A stretch of 64,000 nucleotides of DNA from Vespula vulgaris (lineage: Eukaryota; Arthropoda; Insecta; Hymenoptera; Vespidae), in the NCBI RefSeq assembly GCF_905475345.1, contig NC_066606.1, forward strand, positions 3,202,501 through 3,266,500. The letters are read 5' to 3'. Position 1 is the first letter of the stretch; the number at the start of each line of letters is the position of its first letter. The position numbers and the translations under genes are program-made. The notes under the pieces are model-generated. The model saw nothing but the letters and a program-made list of their open reading frames with translations. It ran no database searches and had not been told where the DNA came from. Of this stretch, positions 28,487-43,106 are shown in pieces.

Positions 28487-30126
28487 AGAAAGTAGATTAA
28501 GAAAGAATAAAAAAGAGAGAGAAAAAAAATTTCTGACACGCGCGGCAAGGGAGGAGGGAGAAGATGAGGATGATCAGGGGGAAAGAGTGCTTGCGTCTTT
28601 CGCAGAAGTTGTTCGAAAGTTCCGCTAATTATTCTCGGTGCCGAGGATAACGCGAAGGTGCTTCTTCGAGGTATTGTTTGAAAACTGTCAAGATTATCGT
28701 ACACGAAAATCGTTAATAAAGGGAAATACGACGTTCGGATATCGCTTGGTATTTATGTAGAATAAAGTAAGTAGATTTCTATAGAAGTGATTTTCTTATT
28801 CGTTCATTTGTGTATTTCGATCGTCAATGCAGAGCCATTAAACTCGAAAAGTTTTAAAAATCTCGATCAATTTGAAATATTCTCTTAGGTATGAGAAATT
28901 CAGAGTAGGTTCGATCGAATCGCATGAAATCAAATCTTATGATATTTCTCTGAAGTAATAATAATAGTAATGGTAGCACTGGAAGTAGTGTGGTAGTAAT
29001 AGTAGTAGTAATGATAGTAATGATAGTAGTCTTCTTTATTTCGTGACAACTGTTTACTAATAGTTGCAGTAATGAAGATTAGTAGTAATAGTAGTAGTAG
29101 TAGTAATAGTAATTGTAGATTAATAGTAGACTAGTACTAGAGTAATAGTAATTGTAGATTAATAGTAGACTAGTACTAGAGTAATAGTAATTGTAGATTA
29201 ATAGTAGAGTAATACTAGAGTGATAGTAATTGTAGATTAATAGTAGAGTAGTACTAGAGTAATAGTAATTGTAGATTAATAGTAGAATAGTATTAGAGTA
29301 ATAATAATTGTAGATTAATAGTAGAGTAGTATTAGAGTAATAATAATTGTAGATTAATAGTAGAGTAGTACTAGAGTAATAGTAGAATAGTGGTACAGTA
29401 GTAGTAGAGTAGTGGTAGATTAATAGTAGAGCAGTGCTAGAGTAGTAGTAGAGTAATGGTAGATTAATAGTAGAGTAATGATAGAGTAACAGTAGATTAA
29501 TGGTAGACTCTAATACTACTAGTAGTCTACACTACTACTACTCGAATAGTAGTAGAGTAGTGGTAGAGTAGTAGTAGAATAGTAGTAATAGTAGTAGTAA
29601 TTAATGATACTGAACCTGACATCCATATATGTATTTTTCTCGACGGATTTCATTTGAATTTCATTTGAAACACACGCATGACGCAAAATAACAACGTAGT
29701 CTTTTTGTTAAGACAAAATTTTCAAACAAAGAGGAAAGAGAGAGAGAGAGAGAAAAGCTATTAAAAAACTAAAAAGTAATTTAACGAACGATACTGAAAA
29801 CTACTGTTAACTAATAAACTAATGTATTCGCTATTCTCAAATTCCTATGTCCTTCGAGAATACATAACAAAATAACTTCTGCAATATTTTTATGTAAATA
29901 AATGTCGCGACTTGATTATTAAAATGAAAAACAATCATGAACGAGATAAAAAGATAATGTCAGAAAAAAGAGAGAGGCAAACAGAGAACGTAATCTCCAT
30001 TGAATGTAAAAATCAATAAGATAGGGTTTGTAAAAAAAAAACAGACAAAGAAGAAAAAAGAAAAAGAAGAACAGAAAAGGGACGGAGACGTCATAAAAAG
30101 AGAAAAGGAGAGAGATAGAGACAGAC

Positions 30127-30168
<42 letters not shown>

Positions 30169-33100
30169 CGTCACTCTACCGCGTCGAGTACATATAACAA
30201 AATAAATACAAACGAGATGAAGGGTCCCTACGTCAAGTACTGTGATTTACATTGACAGTGACAAGTCATCTCGTACAAACGGTTTGTAGCATAAAGGCTT
30301 CAACTACTGTTGAGTTTTGTACCTCGTACAGCGTACTTACTTGAATAGGTTACTTTATACGTCGGCAGGTTTTATCGTATCCGTCAGCTCCATAACCTAC
30401 CCCAAAATTTTCGGCTCATTTTTCTTGATATAATTAGACTTATCGAATACTCATATCGAAATTAATCTCACGAATCCGGATTAAGATAAAAATAACTCAA
30501 ACTGAATCTAGTCGAGTTGTTTATATTGCATTTTATATTAAATAGAGATTTTGTTGCCAGCTACGATTTAATCGAATTTTTTTCTAACAATATTAACGTT
30601 TCTAACAATATCTAACGTTCTAACGAATAGTAATTTCGTTCGTCTTTTCTCTTGGTTTTTCTTTTTTTTTTAAATTTATATACATAAGACACCGCCATTC
30701 ATAGTATTTATATTTTATATTTATATATAAATATTTTATATTTTATGTTTTATATTTGATATGTACATATACATATATCTATTATAAATCTATCATATTA
30801 GAAATACGTACATGTTAAATAACGATCTTCTTGCTAGTTACGATTTCATTGAATTTTTGTCTTCGTTCGTTTTATCGATGAAATATATATTCAACGATTT
30901 TCAAAGGACAAGCATTTCGTAAAGCGACAAATAAATCTGTAGATCATGATCTAATCGATCTTGGAAGAGGAACATGTGCTACTACTGTATTACTATTGCA
31001 AACGTAGTTACTTACGTGTTTAATATTTCATTAATTTTTTTTATTTCACTATAAACATTCAATATGATCTAACGTTTTAACGAATAATAATTTCGTTCGT
31101 CTTTTCTCTTCGTTTTCTTTTCAATTTACATACATAGAACATCACCATAATCATAATATTTATATTTTACATTTATATCGTCGATTTTATTACAAGGAAT
31201 TAGTTGATTCCTTTGATAACGACTTCGTCGAAGAAAAACTCGATGGAAAATGAAAAGAAGAAAGGAGGAAGATAAAAGAAAAATAAAAATGAAACATACC
31301 CAGAGAAAAATGAGAGAAGTTGCTCTTTCATGCTTTTTACAAGCTGGCGAACTACAGTAGTCACGCGTGCGTGCGTCTCTAGGAAAAAAGAGATTGTGAA
31401 AGAAAGAAAGAGAGAAAGAAAAGAACGAGAGGTTGGAATAACAAAGAAGAACGGTGTCACATACGACGCGTACTTTTATCTCCTGCAGCGAAACGCTAAG
31501 CTGGATACTTTCGCAAAAAAAGGAAAAAAAGGAAAAAAGAATATGACGTGTCCTGTCCTCGTTGCCTTTTCGCTTCCACATTTCTTCTCTTTCTTCTTCT
31601 TCTCTTCCTCTTTTAGTTTTCTTTCGTTTCCTTCCTTCTTTCTCATTTTCTCTCGCATGAAAGATGACACAATAAGAGATTTGAGATTCAAGATTTACAA
31701 AATTTCACTCGTTACATTCTCCTTAAATTGACATTACATTTTGTTTTCTTCGAGTAATACTATATTCTTTTTAAATATTAATATTTAATAATTGTCAAGA
31801 AAATCTGTTTTATTATAACAATATTATTGCAATATTTAAATAAATAAAAAATAAATTAAGCTTGAAAACGGTGTTTCAATGAAGTCTCTATGAATTTTCG
31901 TTGCAAAGATATCGTCTTCGAAAATTTTCCATTCATAATTTGTATAGCACAGCTGTTTATAGTAATAGTAGTAACAGTAGGATCGATTTTAAATATACAA
32001 AACAAAATTTACATAACGATAATACAAAATTATAATGATTTCGTTATAATTACGTCATGATTAAGAAGAAAAATGAAAAAAATTTCATTTTTAAAAATTA
32101 TTAATAAAATAGATTTTATTATAACAATGTTATTGCAATATTTAAACAAGTAAAGAATAAATTACATTTGAAAATAGTGTTTGAATGAAGTCACTATGAA
32201 TTTTCGTTGCAAAGATATCGTCTTCAAAAAATTTCCATTCATAATTTGTATAGCACAGCTGTTTATAGTAATAGTAGTAACAGTAGGATCGATTTTAAAT
32301 ATACAAAACAAAATTTACATAACGATAATATAAAATTATAATGATTTCGTTATAATTACGTCATGATTAAGAAGAAAAATGAAAAAAATTTCATTTTTAA
32401 AAATTATTAACAAAATAGATTTTATTATAACAATGTTATTGCGATATTTAAACAAGTAAAGAATAAATTACATTTGAAAATAGTGTTTGAATGAAGTCTC
32501 TATGAATTTTCGTTGCAAAAATACCGCCTTTGAAAAATTTCCATTCATGATTCGTATAGTACAGCTGTTTGTAGTAATAGTAGTAGTAATAGTGGTAGTA
32601 AGGCCTTGAAAATTCTTTGAATTTATATAGGTCAGTGTGTTATCGATCTAGATTAGTGGGTCAACATAATTTATATCAATATTTCTGAAACTATAAAAGT
32701 CATAGAGAATTGAATCAAATATCATTTTAAAGAGCTAAATTCATTGTATTTTTATTATACTCTACAATTTTTTCTAATTAATTAACGAATTCTTATAAAC
32801 AATTTTTATAAACAGATACTTAGAAATTTGATTCATCTTATTTCGTAAAAAAAAAAAAAATTCGGCTGATGGCTGATTTATAAAATTATACAAAATTAAT
32901 AAATAATTAATAAACAAATTCGTTTATTATAGAATAAACAATTTTTTGTTAACATTATTAATAACCACGTTTTCCATTTACATGAGAATATCTCTGGTAC
33001 TAAAAATCGTAAAAATTTAAGTCAAATATCATTTTAAAGATCTACATTCACTGTATTTGTACAAAGCGTTGTTAATAATTAATTAACAAATTGTTATAAA

Positions 33101-36100
33101 CAATTTTTATAAACAAATACTTAGGAATTTCATTTATCTTATTTCGTAAAAAGAAAAAATTCGGATAATGGCTGATTTATAAAATTATAAATAATTAATA
33201 AATAAATTCATTTTTTATCAAATAAACATTATTTTGTTAACATCATTAATAACCACGTTTTCCATTTACATGAGAATATCTCTGGTACTAAAAATCGTAA
33301 AAATTTAAATCAAATATCATTTTAAAGATCTAAATTCACTATATTTGTACAAAGCGTTGTTAATAATTAACTAACAAATTGTTATAAACAATTTTTATAA
33401 ACAAATACTTAGGAATTTCATTCATCTTATTTCGCGAAAATAAAGAATTTTGATTTATGAAATTGCATAAATTATTAAATAATTAATAAACAAATTCTTT
33501 TTTTTATCGAAGAAACAATTCCTTTATATTATTAATAGCTAATATAAAGCTTAATATTATTAATAGCTACATTTTCGATATATTTGGGAAATGTAAAATC
33601 GAACGAAAAAAATATTAAAAATAGAATAGATCTTATCGGAAGTTTCTATTTCTTTATCACGATATAACCGTATATACCTAGATACATATAGATATAAAAA
33701 TTTTCTATGAGATTCTATTGAAAAAGTTCTATACGTCAAGCACGTGGTCCAGCTTTGACCGTACTTTGATCGTAGACGTTGAAAAGAGTCTTTGATGTAG
33801 AGTATGCGAACATGCATTCTCGATCTTTCGTATGGTTCTCACAAAGGTTCAACAAACGAGCTCTGTCAAAAGCTCGAGGAACTATAGGAACATGCCACAA
33901 CATTTTGAAAAATCTTCGATGAAATGAGTGTTAATAAAACCCTTTCATTTTCTTTGATAAACTTTATTTCATTGATATAGAGTGAGTGTAAAAAGTATTG
34001 GTACACTGATCAATTCGAAATAAAACTTCGTCGAAATTGTTTTTTATCAATTAATTTTTTATCAACGATGAATTCGTACATATTCTTGAAAATAATTACA
34101 ATAGGTAAGGTGTGATGAAACGAAAAATTGCTCGTTTGAATAAATAATAAAATTAATAAGGAGAAACAAAAAATTGAAAGAAATATAATAACGATAAATA
34201 TTCGTACAGTGTTTATTTCAAACTATTTACAAGAGAGTTTATAACGTAAATACATCGCATGATGGTTTCTTAGTTATAATTGACCGCATATATTTGGAAG
34301 CGTTATTAACATCGGTAAAGATCAAACTTTGATACGATTGAAAATTATTTTTGAAAAATTCGATGAAAACGAAACGGAAACTACGATAGAAGAAAGAAAA
34401 ATTATTATTAATTTTCATAATCGGTGTAAAAGTTTATCAAAAATATTGCAGATTATAAACAGACTTCGATCTATTAAACAAAGTATAATTGATATAGATA
34501 TGGATTAAGAAAGAAGCTACAAAATAATTTCAAAAGTGGACGTTCACAAAAAAGTAACCAATATACTGTACGAGTTATCATTAGAATAATAAAGCAAAAT
34601 ATCAAAAGAATTGCAATAAAAATAGTTGAATATTTTGAAAATAATTTAAATATTGATCTATCACCTAATATTACGCGTAGTTTTGTCAGATAATCAAGAT
34701 TCTTATGATCGACTGGCCCGTAAAAAATATTTTGTAAACAAAGCGAATAGAAAGAAAAGATTGGACTTCGCAAATAATAATATTAATAGACCAATGATTA
34801 TTTTTAATTATATATTTACTTTTACGAATATAAATTGCGAGAATAAATTGAATATTTTCGGGTTTGATGGACACCGTTCACTATTCGCAAAAAAAAAAAA
34901 CAATGAAGAATTGAAATCAGAAAAGTTATGACCTACGGTGAAACACGGTTCTTGTTCGGAGCTTCATGAATGCAGCTGAGTGTTGGCACATTAAAATTTA
35001 TTGACGAAATAATGAAGCACCGGGTCTATATTGATATTTTAAAATGCAATCTTTCTTTTAGTCCAAAAAAAAAAAAATAGGTATAGAAGATAATTTTAGT
35101 TTTATTCGTACCAACTATCCAAAGTACACTGTCACAAGACGAGAATGTGAATATTGCATAATGCACCAACGTATATACTAAAAACCCCTTTACAATCTTC
35201 AGATATCGATCCAATAAAACATCTATGGGATTATTTGAAACGTAAAATTAGAAAATATCGAAATTTCTGTAAAGAAGCTTTAAAAAAAATTATCATCGAG
35301 AAATAGAACAAGATTCCATTTCACATAACATAGGATTCATTGAAAAGTCTAAATGAGTTGCAGCAGTTATAACGTCAAAAGAAAATCCTACGAAGTATTA
35401 ATTACGTACGTGCTTACTTTAGTTCCTTTTTACTATAAAATCAATTCAAATAACATTTTTTGAAGAACTTTTACGAACGTTTAAATTATACGAATGCTTT
35501 CGTTCGCTTTCACATTTTTCTCGATTTTCGATTCTTCCTAATTAACTTTGTAATATATTCAAAAGAGTAATGTTTTGTTTCGTTAAATCTATCGATAAAG
35601 ATATTCAAGAATATCTACGAATTTATCGTTTGTAAAAAAATTTCTTAATAAATCACAACAATTTCACAAAGTTTTATTTCAAATTGATCAATATGTACGA
35701 ATACTTTCTATATTTCTCGTAATTTATCAAATAAAACCTAACTCTAATCTTGTTTTAACTTCTTCTCCTGTTCGTTCTTTTTTATTTTTTTTTTATTTTA
35801 TTTTTCTTATTTATGATACGTTGGGTATTATCAAAAGAAACAATTAAAAAAAAAAGAAAAAGAACGTATTAGAAAAATTAAAGAACAATTATAAGAAAAA
35901 ATTACAAGAACGTATAGATCAAACGTAATATGGCGATCGAGTCAAAGATAGTCGAATCAAAGAGTTTCGAGGACGTCTAGCTAGCCATGATCGTCGAAAT
36001 GATTTTCTTTGATAGAAAAACTTTCCATAGCAAGGTGATACTTCGGATATGTCGGTAGTTTCGATCTTTCGTCGCGATAAAACTTGGCGAACATTAATTA

Positions 36101-37434
36101 GCACTTGTACGGTTACGCGAAGCGTCCTACCCACACTGTAATTGGAGATCGTCATTGCCACTGGATAAACTACATTGAGCAAAGCTTGGAATTCGCATTT
36201 GTGCAGCAGGCGTGGCTATACCTGCAAACTTTCCCACGTATGTAAGGTTTTCTTCTATTTTTTTTTTCTTTATTTTTTTTCTTTTTTTTTTTCATCCTTC
36301 TCTGTCTCCCTCAGTCAGTTTTCTCAACAGCAACAAGCGTCCCCAATATTGTTTCCAAGAATATCTCAAATTGGTAATCTGTCTCTCTTTATCTCTCTCC
36401 ATTTATCTGTCTGTCTATCTATTTATCTATTTATCTTTTTCTGCTAAAAGATCGAACGTATTAATTAACAAATTGTTATAAATAATTTTTAAGAACGATT
36501 ACTTTTAGAAAATTGATTCGTATTATTTCGCAAAAAGAAAATATTGATTGGATAATGGCTGATTTATAAAATTATACAAAATTAATAAATAATTAATAAA
36601 CAAATTTGTTTAATAAATCGAATAAACAATTTTTTGTTAACATTGTCAATAGTCAAGTCTTTCATTTAAACGGGAATATCTCTGGAATTAGAAGTCGTAA
36701 GAACTTAAATCAAATATCATTTTAAAAAGCTAAATTCACTGTATTTTTATAAAATATTGTTAATAATTAATTAACAAATTGTTATGAACAATCTTTATAA
36801 ACTGATACTTAGGAACTCGATTCATCTTATTTCGCGAAAATAACAAAATTTGGATTTATGAAATTGCGTAAATTATTAAATAGTTAATAAACAAATTTGT
36901 TTTTTTTTAATCGAAGAAACAATTTATTTATATTATTAAAAACTAATATAAAGCTTAATATTATTAATAGCCACATTTTCGATATATTTGGGAAATATAA
37001 AATCGAACTAAAAAGGTATTAAAAATATAATAGATTTTATCGGAGGTTTCTATTTCTTTATCACGATTAATCGTTAATATCTGATATATATAGATATAAA
37101 AATTTTTTATGAGATTCTATTGAAAAACTTGGGATATATAAAAACTGAAGGGATATATCGGCATTCCGAGCATCGTTTAAAGAAATTTTTCGGCCATGAT
37201 CGTTTCGAAAGTTTTATACGTTCAGGTAATAATTGCCCTGTCCAATGTTTTTTCCTTTTCTTTTTTTTTTTTTTTAATATTATGTCGTTTCACTTTAGTA
37301 ACGTATTAACATCGAAACTTAAACGTATCTACGCGCTTTGTCGTTCCAATTATCGTTAGATCTATTCTATGCGCGAATCAAGATCTCTCTCGTAAATCAT
37401 ATTAATTGAAATCTTCGTTTGATATGTAGAAGAT

Positions 37435-37501
<67 letters not shown>

Positions 37502-38382
37502 TTAGCAAGAAGAAAGGATAAATCTGTCTCGAATGTAGGGATTCACCTGATGCGATAATAGTTTTCATTACCATTGCTTCGCGTAACACGAATGCATCAT
37601 ATATATATAACGAATAAAATAAAGTAGTGTATCAATAGAATTTTATAAAACAGAATGTCTTTCGTAAATTTAACGTAAACTATCTTCTTTTATCCCTACA
37701 TAATATTGATCGATTTCTCTTCGTCGTTTTATTTATTTATTTTTTATTTATTTATTTATTTATTTTTATTCATTCATTCATTTATTTATTTATTTACTAT
37801 GATCGATTTTTCTTCGCCCTTTTATTTATTTATATATTTATTTACTTTGATCGATTCTTCGTCTTTTTATTTATTTATTTATTTATTTTTTTTTCTATTC
37901 TATTCTTTCTAACTCAGCAACAGAATTTTCTTAATATTCGAATTTATCTGAAATATGTATTTCTTTTTCTTTTTTTTCCTTCTTCTTCTGGAAGGAAAAG
38001 GTTCCAGAAAAAAAGAGAAAAGAGACCAATATATCAACCAATGCGACCGAATTCGAACGGAAAGGATTTATATTTTTTTTTCACGCGTGATCGAGGAAAA
38101 TGCAAGGTAAGCTACTGGAAGAGCAGACGAATTTTCACGATAGCTCATCGCGATACGCTTCACCGGTTGAGTTTCTCGCTGACGTTAGGTGAAACTATGT
38201 GGATCGTGGTGTTGTTTTGCACGGGTCCTTGACGACAGGCTGCTAGACGACAAAGTAGTCGATGGCAGTGTGATTTCCCTTTGGGAACAACAAAGACGAC
38301 ACACACGCCTTGGCATAGGAAAACAGTAATCACGGAGTAAGCTGTACGTGAAGCAGAGAGAAAGAGAGAGAGAGACGAAAGA

Positions 38383-38440
<58 letters not shown>

Positions 38441-38553
38441 TGGGATCAAGAGAGTAAAGAGACAAAGATATATAAGCGTACATAGACGAATAGACAAGAA
38501 TGTAGATAGAGAGAAGAGGAGAATCCTGTCTATATATTTATATGTATGTATGC

Positions 38554-38587
<34 letters not shown>

Positions 38588-39291
38588 ATACACACCTATA
38601 TATCGAAATTGAGTCGGTGTAGTGTAACGTGTTGTGCAATGCATACAAATGTCATTTCCGTCTCCTAACCCTCGATGAGAATCAACCCTCTTCCTTTTCT
38701 CAATATCCTTCCATTCTCAAACCAACTATCAACGATCACCACGAGCAACATATCCGATAGAAGAAACATCGCCATTTCTAATACATATTCCAAACTCTTC
38801 TTCGAGCTAGAATATATTATACCACCTTGGTACTGTTTGCATATTTCCTTCTTCGAGGAACTTTACAACTTTTCTACCGACACTTCTACTATACCAATTC
38901 CATAACTTTGTATATATCTCTATGTACATAGATATTATTATCTAACTTGTACTCTTTACTATAATGCAAAAGATCTGACAATACACATTTCTTTCTACAC
39001 TCACATACACAGATCTAATATCGTCTAAACGAATTACCAAACGAATTACGTCTAGCTTGAATCTAATCCAAGTCTTCTTCTATTTACCGAGAAAACTAGA
39101 GGGATCCTAGAATCAACCTTATTTCCTGGATCATGATCGGACGACTAAAATTCTTCGTGACGTCTTTTTCCACTTCTTCACGTCTCTAACTTCACGTTTC
39201 GTCCTTAGTTCAAATAATGGAAAAAAAGAAAAAAAGAAAAAAAAACGAAGAGGAAAATTCTCAAGGATTAGGGACATGTAGATAAAAAAAT

Positions 39292-39326
<35 letters not shown>

Positions 39327-39918
39327 ATTCAACGTGCCGTGATTTAAGATACGAAGGATATTTGAGAAAAGAAGGATATTTGCCGAATACGACCATTACG
39401 TTTCTTCCTTTATTTTCTTCCTTTCTTCCTTATTCCGAATCTTCGATTCTGAAATCCTCGCAAGAACGGAAAATAGTTTCTTTGATCGTGACCGAATTGC
39501 GACTTCTTCTTCTTCTTCTTCGATTGCGTACGTCAAATAATCACAATTCGTACATACCGTAGAAGAAATATCGTTTCTTTTTCTGTTTCTCTTTTTATTT
39601 GTTGTCGTTGTTTTCGTCGTTGTTGTTGCTATTTTTTTTTCTTTTTTTTTTTTTGGTAGGTTTCTTTCCTTTTTTTTGTATTTTTTCCTTACTTCCCCCA
39701 CCACCTCACACTCATTCTTATCGACGTTAGAAATCCGTTAGAAAGTCGATATTACTTTTCCATTGTATGTGAGTGTCGATAACGTGTTACGACAACACAA
39801 AACTCTCGAGATGTTACGAATTCGACGGCTTTCAAAAGACCTCAACGAAATTGAAATCGACGAAATATACGGGAAAATAATAATCTTTCGATGGCTTTTA
39901 AAAAAATGTCTGCTTTGT

Positions 39919-39949
<31 letters not shown>

Positions 39950-41686
39950 TTTTATTTCTGTATTTCTCTTCTTTACTTTTTTAATTTGTTTTATTTTATT
40001 TTATTCTTTTTTTTTTGTGAAATCCGTACGTAAGTTCAGCGTCAAGCAATATGTATGTAGTAATAACGACCGACACGAGAATTTCTCCATTTAACGAATA
40101 TAATAAAAGCGTGAAATTTGAGTGCGACGTGTACTAATGAATCATTTTATCGTTTCGTTCGTTATAATCCTTAATCAAAACGAAAAATTTCCTTTAGTTA
40201 CCTTTAGATACATAGGTGATTAATTGCGATGATTCTTGATAAGAAAAAATCTGTTTTGTGAATCTAAATCAAATATATAGTATGTATTGATAATATGATA
40301 CACAGTAATAATATATAGTAAGTTCTATAAAAAAATAAATGAATAAATAAAAAAATAGAAAATATATCTATTCAAAGTGATCATATTTCGTGATCACATG
40401 TCGTGATCATATTTCGTTATTATTAAAAATTCTATTGATTTTAAAATGAAACAGAACAAACATATATATATATCTCAAAAATTTAACTACAATACAATCG
40501 ATTGGCCAATTATTCTAATATGGCGGAACGAAAAGGCAATATCTAGACAAATATTTAACATCGTCGATTTTCCCGTTCGTTTCTATTTAAAACGTTCAAT
40601 CGAGAAATGAAATTAAATTACGCGACGAAGATCAACGAGTACGAATGAATTTCGATACTTCTTTTTACATAATACTCTTTACATACGTAAGTACTTGTTA
40701 CATACACGCGTAAAAAGGTTACAAAGAGAAACGTCAATTTCTCTTACTCTTACTTGCTTCTATAAAAAAAGAAAAAAAAAAAAAAATTTCTATCATCTAT
40801 ATACACATCTCTTCTCCTAGACGTTAATCTTTATTTTATCATTCACTTTGGTTTGTAGAGGAGTAAAAGAAACAAAAAACCACTTGTAAATCCAAAACGA
40901 ATTCGATGAGTCTTACCGTCGACTTATATAATGGTACCTAAATATCTCTTCCTCTTATAACTTATCCTCACGGTTATATTTTCCATCCATTTTTTTTAAC
41001 TCTTTCCACCACTTAATATCATTTTAAATGACGACGTGGACGACGTAGACGATTACTACTTGCTGATGGTTACCTGACATCAGTTAAGAAGATAGTTTGC
41101 GAAATCAACCACGTCTCTTTTATTATCTCTCTCTTTATCTCTCGTTCGTTCATTCACCTTCTTCTCTCTCTCTTTTTATCTCTCGGTCGTTCATTCACTT
41201 ATACACTCATTCACTTGCCTTCTCTCTCTCTCTTTTTCTCTTTCTCTCTCTTTCTCTCTTACTTTCGTTCATTCGTCCACTTGTTCACTCATTCATTCAC
41301 CTTCTCTCTCTTTTTATCTCTCATTCGTTCATTCACTTGTACACTCATTCACTTGCCTTCTCCCTCTTTCTCTTTCCCTCTTTCTCTCTCTCACTTTCAT
41401 TCATTCATCCAGTTGTTCACTCGTTCATTTACCTTCTCTCTTTCTCTCACTCTTGTTTATTCGTCCATTTGTTCACTCGTTCATTCATCTTCTCTTTCTC
41501 TTTGTTTCTTTCTCGCTCTCTTTCTTTCTCTTTCTCTCTCACTCTCGTTCATTCGTCCACCTGTTCACACATTCATTCACCTTCTCTCTCTTTTTATCTC
41601 TCGTTCGTTCATTCGTTTGTACACTCATTTACTTGCCTTCTCTCTCTCACTTTCGTTCATTCATCCAGTTGTTCACTCATTCATTT

Positions 41687-41733
<47 letters not shown>

Positions 41734-43051
41734 TGTTCATTCGTCCAGTTATTCACTCGTTCTTTCATCTTCTCTCTCTCTCTCTTTATTTCTTTTCCCT
41801 CTACATCCTACACAGGAAATAATGAGTACCATAAGAAATACTAATGCGGTTAGTCGAGACGCGTAGCTACCATCCTCCAGCGATTCCTTTTAAAAAAAGT
41901 TTAAATTCATCTTCCTCTTACGAGACCCAAACAACTAATATCCTCTTTTCTTACCCCCCCCCCTCTCTCTCTCTCATCTTCTTTCGTTCAACATTCCTCT
42001 CATATCTATTCTCTTCTTTAACGTTGACATCGTCTTTATATAATATTCTTTTCCATATGTTTTTACTCGTTCGTTTTACTACTCCTTTTTTCTTCTTTCT
42101 TCTTTTTTAATTTTCTCATAATCTCACATCTTTATCTCACAAATTGTCATGCCCGAAAGAACTTTTCGAATATCACTCGAGATCATTTGAACGCGACAAT
42201 TCGTGTTACGTTAAAAACGTCCTACGTTATTGGTTACATACGTCTAGTAATTGGATTCCCTTCATCAGATTTTATCATCGAAATTATTAAATCAAATTTG
42301 TTAAAATAATATTCTATTATCGTAGATTTGGTAAGATATATGAAAAAAAAAATTTCATTGGAATATCATATATCGGACACTTGACGATCATATGACGTCT
42401 GCTGATATTAAATTTCCGATTCGTTCGGAAAAAAAAATGTAAAAATACCATTTTTCATTTCTTAAATCTTTTTTATGACACGATAAACAACATTAATCTC
42501 GTCTATTAAATGGCCAATAACGATTTTGATAACTTCTTACATACTAACGAAAATAATATCCTTTTAAACTACGACGATAATAATAACATTTCAAGAAAAA
42601 AGAAAAATGCAAAAAAGAAAGACAAATGATATAAAATAAAATAATAATAATAAAAAAAAAAAAAAGAAATTGAAAAAGGAAGAATTAAAAGAAAAAAAGA
42701 TTATCTACGGATAATAACGTATTTTATTTAACAGAGATATATTTTCTCGAGTGAAAAGTATTCAAACGTGAATCCGTTTATCAAAAGCTGTACTGATTAA
42801 TGTAAATTCCCATAATCGGGGGATGTCAAATGACGAATGAGAGAGCAAAATAGAACGTAATACGATTATGGATTATGTGAACGTTGAAATCATATATATG
42901 ATTTGTGAGTGGCATCGATCGCGTTCGCCATTCGCTTCTGCTAAAAGATACATACGTAGATACGTACATATCTGCATAGATGAAACGTTTTACGTTTCAA
43001 CAGGCAATCGAATTTTATTTGATTTACCTTGAACATTTTCAACCATTGATT

Positions 43052-43106
<55 letters not shown>

